64,000 nucleotides of DNA from NCBI GenBank assembly GCA_000469685.2, contig LS997563.1, positions 30,538,373 through 30,602,372 of the forward strand, given 5' to 3'. This document shows positions 59,706 to 64,000 of this stretch, in pieces. The notes beneath the pieces were generated by a model that did no database searches, was not told the origin of the DNA, and saw only the letters and a program-made list of their open reading frames with translations. Origin of the DNA: Haemonchus contortus. Its lineage: Eukaryota; Nematoda; Chromadorea; Rhabditida; Trichostrongylidae. The translations under genes were made by a program, and so were the position numbers. Within the stretch, counting starts at the first letter, position 1. The number at the start of each line of letters is the position of its first letter.

Positions 59706-59853
59706 TACAGTGACTCCTGTTTCTGAAATTATGTGATGTATAAAACCGTGCTGATAAATTTTATCTAAATGGAATGGCGGATAACAGATCAACTTGGTAG
59801 CAGGCGGCTCAAACCAAACACTGGCTCTCGAACATGGTTATGTCATGGTTTTT
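59706..59853. repeat. Right copy of the direct repeat flanking copy 3
   Basis: Matches 57408-57556: tacagtgactcctg, ggtagcaggcggctcaaacc, tggctctcgaacatgg. The CAGTG start after TA suggests it may be the end of a Tc1/mariner-type element. Confidence 0.75.
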
Positions 59854-59859
59854 ACCTTC

Positions 59860-60596
59860 GAGTAATACGTGTTCAAAAGAAAAAGATTCTCAAAAGAATA
59901 TGTTCACATAGGGTGTTTTGCATACCGTAATACGGAAATACAGTACAACTAACCCCCATCCATTCACGATCTTTATGTCCCGCTCTTTCGAGGGGATTCC
60001 AAAAATTATTATATTCTCATATATGCACCTTTGCACGGAAATCTTTAGTAAAAGGCGAAAGATTTTCTCGGTTAAATGCAAAGGAGCCAGAGTTGACTTG
60101 ACCGTAACACATCAATGATGACCGTATCCGATGCTCCGTACTGTCGTCTGGTTTGATTAGGCGTCTAATTAATGCGTATATCATGCTATTTAAAGAAATA
60201 CTTTGAATGTCGTACCGTTTTTTGGCTAGTGTTCCCCCCAAGCCCTTTTCAAAATATAGTAGGAAATGTTGAGAATCTACTAAGCAGTTTAACAAACTTT
60301 CTTGTATACAAGAAATTCGATACACTACCTTTCATGGATAAATTAAAATTAATAAATTTGTATCCTACGTAGTCCTTCTTCCTTTCCGTATAGACTTTGC
60401 CCAGAATATACCAGCTTCGCCGCCAAACCGACCAGTATTTCAGCGAAAACATTGTCCAATTCTCGATTTACCTATGTATTTTGGGCTCTGTATATTTCAA
60501 CAATACATATAATCTGTATTTAAATGATATTTGGTCATCTTTTCCTCGCTCTTTTCCTTTTTTTTTTCAATCTCTGTTCAATATTTCCCCCGTAGG
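59860..60596. other. Intergenic, nothing recognised
   Basis: No supportable gene; it includes the region 3' of the U2 gene. Confidence 0.45.
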
Positions 60597-60782
60597 GGTG
60601 GGCCGATCCCAACAGCAGTGCAACGCTGGGCCGACCCGTGACGAGGAGCGAGCAAGCCCACGACCTCGTCCGGTCTCAAAAATCAAATAACCTTAACGAG
60701 ATTCATTCGAATCTCTATCGAAGGTTAATTCGATAAGAACAGAAACTAAACTTTGATCTTAGCCAAAAGGCCGAGAAGCGAT
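60597..60782 (-). ncRNA. U2 spliceosomal snRNA, variant or pseudogene
   Basis: On the minus strand it begins ATCGCTTCTCGGCCTTTTGG and keeps CTAAGATCAA, CTGTTCTTATCG, the stem-loop IIa region, an Sm site GATTTTTGAG and stem-loops III and IV ending GGGATCGGCCCA, about 186 nt in all. U2 snRNA pairs with the intron branch site during splicing. The branch-recognition hexamer, normally GUAGUA, reads UUAGUU because of changes at RNA positions 34 and 39 (window 60749 and 60744). The rest is well kept, with pairing in the stem loops. It could be an expressed variant or a young pseudogene; I cannot tell which. Confidence 0.93.
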
Positions 60783-61222
60783 ACCACCCAGGCCGACAGT
60801 CATCCACTCACTAATTGCCGTAACGTATATCTCGTGGCTTTACCGGCAACCTTTATTACTGCTGAATCACCGATTCCACTCTACTACTTGACGAATTTCT
60901 ACGAAAAAATTTTCAATGAAGCCCTGATGATTACTCAAAGCTCTGATTATGCTACTATCGTATTAAATTTGTATTGATAAAAGAAATTCTAAAAAGTGAT
61001 GGCATAATATCGATTACGATGTTTTGCGAAAGATCCTGTTTTTTTAGTCGATTAACTTAATCAAAGTTCACTTTCCTTCAGATTATCGTTTACATTGTTT
61101 CAATACCCAATTAGATCATGATGTTCGGAATTCAATTTTACTATTTCCAAGGCATACTGCGTAGCGTGTGGCTGGCCACGGTGGTCATCGGAGATTATGC
61201 CCCGCCTTCCAACGGTATGGCC
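60783..61222. promoter_or_regulatory. Shared upstream region of U2 (-) and histone H3 (+)
   Basis: The 500 bases between the two divergent genes. A proximal sequence element for U2 would be expected near 60835-60860, but I cannot define it from one copy. Confidence 0.4.
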
Positions 61223-61694
<472 letters not shown>

Positions 61695-61742
61695 GTTCGA
61701 GCATATAGCGCCGAGTTAATCTCATTGTCAATTTAACCCAAC

Positions 61743-61758
61743 GGCCCTCTTTAGGGCC
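61743..61758 (+). terminator. Histone 3' stem-loop (H3)
   Basis: GGCCCTCTTTAGGGCC, six-base-pair stem with 4-nt loop, in the flank aac...acaa, bound by SLBP in the mRNA. Confidence 0.97.
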
Positions 61759-61979
61759 ACAAATGTTGAACGAAACGAAACGTATAGAATAATGTGAATT
61801 TCTGAATAAATAATATTATATTGTTATTGTTGATGTGTGTGTGTGTTTGTAAATAAGATATAAATAGATGAGAAAAGATAGTTTTTTTCTCTCTCTTCCA
61901 ATTTAAATGACCTTCGAGATGGGAGAGGTTTTGTTAGGGTGATTTTGGGGGGCCCCACGTGGTAACCCGATTGGAGATC

Positions 61980-62361
<382 letters not shown>

Positions 62362-62409
62362 GAAGCTCTCGATGCGAGTCCTATCAAACATCTTCACATC
62401 TAACCCAAC

Positions 62410-62425
62410 GGCCCTCTTTAGGGCC
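62410..62425 (+). terminator. Histone 3' stem-loop (H4)
   Basis: Same GGCCCTCTTTAGGGCC as the H3 gene. Confidence 0.97.
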
Positions 62426-62559
62426 ACAATTGTTGAACGAAACGAATACAAGATTTGATGATAAATGATTTGTTGAAATAAATAAATATGAAATTGCTCT
62501 GTGTGTGAATTTGTGGATGATTTTAGATTTTTTTTTTTCAACGGTCATGTTGAGATGAA

Positions 62560-63430
62560 AGGGATGTAGAGTACCTTATATTAGACAGAACTCCGTGTAA
62601 CATTAGTGCTTTTCACATATTTACTTCAGATTACTACTTGTCTGAGTAACATTCAATCAATATTAGTAGTGGTACGCGTTGTAGCAGGTGTTCGACCATA
62701 TCAGCCACTTTCTTGGCCCACTTCCAACACAACGCCATACCATTAAAGCGCGCGAAAATTCAAAGTCGACCTTTAGCGTGGCGTCCTCTGGTGCGATAAA
62801 TGAATGATGGAAAGTGTGAGGGACTGTTGAGACAACATAATAACTGTTGAGACAGAATCAATATATGTTGAAATACCTGAAGGTAATGCCACTCAATCAA
62901 CCTATCTCCACAGCTAATGGGTATTAGTACTACTCGAAAGAGGGAGCTAAACTATGGGAAAGGCAGATCTTCACTGAGCAATCTTTCACACTTATGAACG
63001 AAACAAGAGGTTGTTTTGAAGAAATTCTGTGAAAATCTTATCCTTATTGAAGATTTTCAGTGATTTTCGATGAAAAATTCAGACATCAAGGGAGGATTTG
63101 CATGATTCATTTAACTCCAGTATACCTCTCAATATACAGTACCTCTTTTGTATATCTGTTGAAAAATTCGACTCTACACGTTTCACATATTGCTTCCTGT
63201 ATGTACTTGGATAAAAGCTGATTTTCAGACTATTACCCACTTTTACGAACACGATCAGTTCATCTGATGTGGTTATTTGTGAAGGAATATGAAAAATCGA
63301 GTGAATGAACCCCAATCGTTTTCTTCAGAAATCCTTTCGATATTAAAGGAACCTATTTACTCATTTCCTTTCTAAATATTCGTGGAGAAATGGATTTAGG
63401 GAAATACATTTGTAACTTATACATTGAAAT
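62560..63430. other. Spacer between H4 and H2A, nothing recognised
   Basis: The H4 and H2A genes converge on this 0.9 kb. H1 and H2B are not in the window; H2B may lie beyond the right edge, divergent from H2A. Confidence 0.5.
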
Positions 63431-63525
63431 CAAACAAAAAATTCTTTATTCAGCGACAATAATGAAATAATATTTTCAGCTTGATTGCTGATATATAATT
63501 CGTATTCGTTTCGTTCAACAATTGT

Positions 63526-63541
63526 GGCCCTAAAGAGGGCC
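63526..63541 (-). terminator. Histone 3' stem-loop (H2A)
   Basis: The complement of GGCCCTCTTTAGGGCC. aataaa lies further down on the minus strand at 63450-63445. Confidence 0.97.
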
Positions 63542-63578
63542 GTTGGGTTAGTTGAATGCAGCCAGCACGTGTGGGCGC

Positions 63579-63962
63579 TTATTCCTTGTCACCGGCGGTC
63601 TTCTTGGGAAGGAGAACGGCCTGGATGTTTGGCAGAACACCTCCTTGAGCGATGGTCACACCGGAGAGGAGCTTGTTGAGCTCTTCGTCGTTGCGAACGG
63701 CCAACTGGAGATGACGAGGATTGATTCTGGTCTTCTTGTTGTCACGGGCAGCGTTACCGGCCAACTCGAGCACTTCAGCAGCGAGATATTCGAGAACGGC
63801 AGCCAAGTAGACAGGTGCTCCACCACCGATACGTCCTGCATAGTTGCCCTTGCGGAGCATACGATGAAGACGACCAACGGGGAATTGAAGTCCAGCACGT
63901 GACGAACGTGACTTGGATTTTCCTCCAGTCTTAGCTTTACCTCCTTTTCCACGTCCAGACAT
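63579..63962 (-). CDS. Histone H2A, canonical
   Basis: 127 codons, no intron. Starts [20 protein letters not shown]; the core has [20 protein letters not shown] and the acidic-patch region NDEELNKLL. The C-terminus KKTAGDKE has no SQ[E/D]-phi end, so this is not H2A.X. It is not H2A.Z either. Only 38 bases of 5' sequence remain before the window edge, so the promoter is outside. Confidence 0.99.
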   Translation of the reverse strand: MSGRGKGGKAKTGGKSKSRSSRAGLQFPVGRLHRMLRKGNYAGRIGGGAPVYLAAVLEYLAAEVLELAGNAARDNKKTRINPRHLQLAVRNDEELNKLLSGVTIAQGGVLPNIQAVLLPKKTAGDKE

Positions 63963-64000
63963 GATGACAACGGTTGAGAACTGCGAGAGAGATGAACACT

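Overview
The window looks like nuclear DNA of a nematode, most likely a clade V (strongylid or hookworm-like) parasite. The evidence is short introns with AG|GT borders and T-rich acceptors, a histone 3' stem-loop of the type I know from C. elegans, an H4 with cysteine at residue 73, a nematode-type U2 snRNA, and heavy loads of mariner/Tc1, BEL/Pao and tRNA-derived SINE repeats. The species assignment is inference.

Layout. 1-14 kb is repeat-rich intergenic DNA: a decayed Tc1-like element, several copies of one SINE family, a MITE nested in a SINE, a decayed mariner, a TG-rich microsatellite. A tRNA-Glu(TTC) gene lies at 14.2 kb on the minus strand. 15.4-18.5 kb (minus) is a nine-exon SARAF (TMEM66) homologue. 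19.1-24.4 kb is a complete LTR element of BEL/Pao type (copy 1, TSD TTTTC) with a mariner inserted in its ORF. 24.4-35.5 kb is mostly featureless, with a LINE 3' end and more SINEs. 35.6-55.5 kb (plus) is a phospholipase D gene; I could join 34 coding exons in phase, giving about 1360 residues with PX, PH and two HKD motifs. Its last intron holds a second LTR element (copy 2, antisense, TSD GGTGG), so the terminal exon is 6.3 kb from the rest. 57.6-59.7 kb is a truncated third LTR element (copy 3) with a SINE in it. 60.6 kb onward is a U2 snRNA gene (minus) and a replication-dependent histone cluster: H3 (+), H4 (+), H2A (-).

The most unusual signal is in the LTR elements. All three copies carry, between the LTR and the gag start, a run of short nested hairpins (about 9 in copies 2 and 3, about 17 in copy 1) whose stems co-vary between copies. 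The two LTR-bounded copies encode one Gag-protease ORF that ends in a coiled-coil and basic tail and contain no reverse transcriptase or integrase. They look like a mobilised but non-autonomous family with a structured RNA leader.
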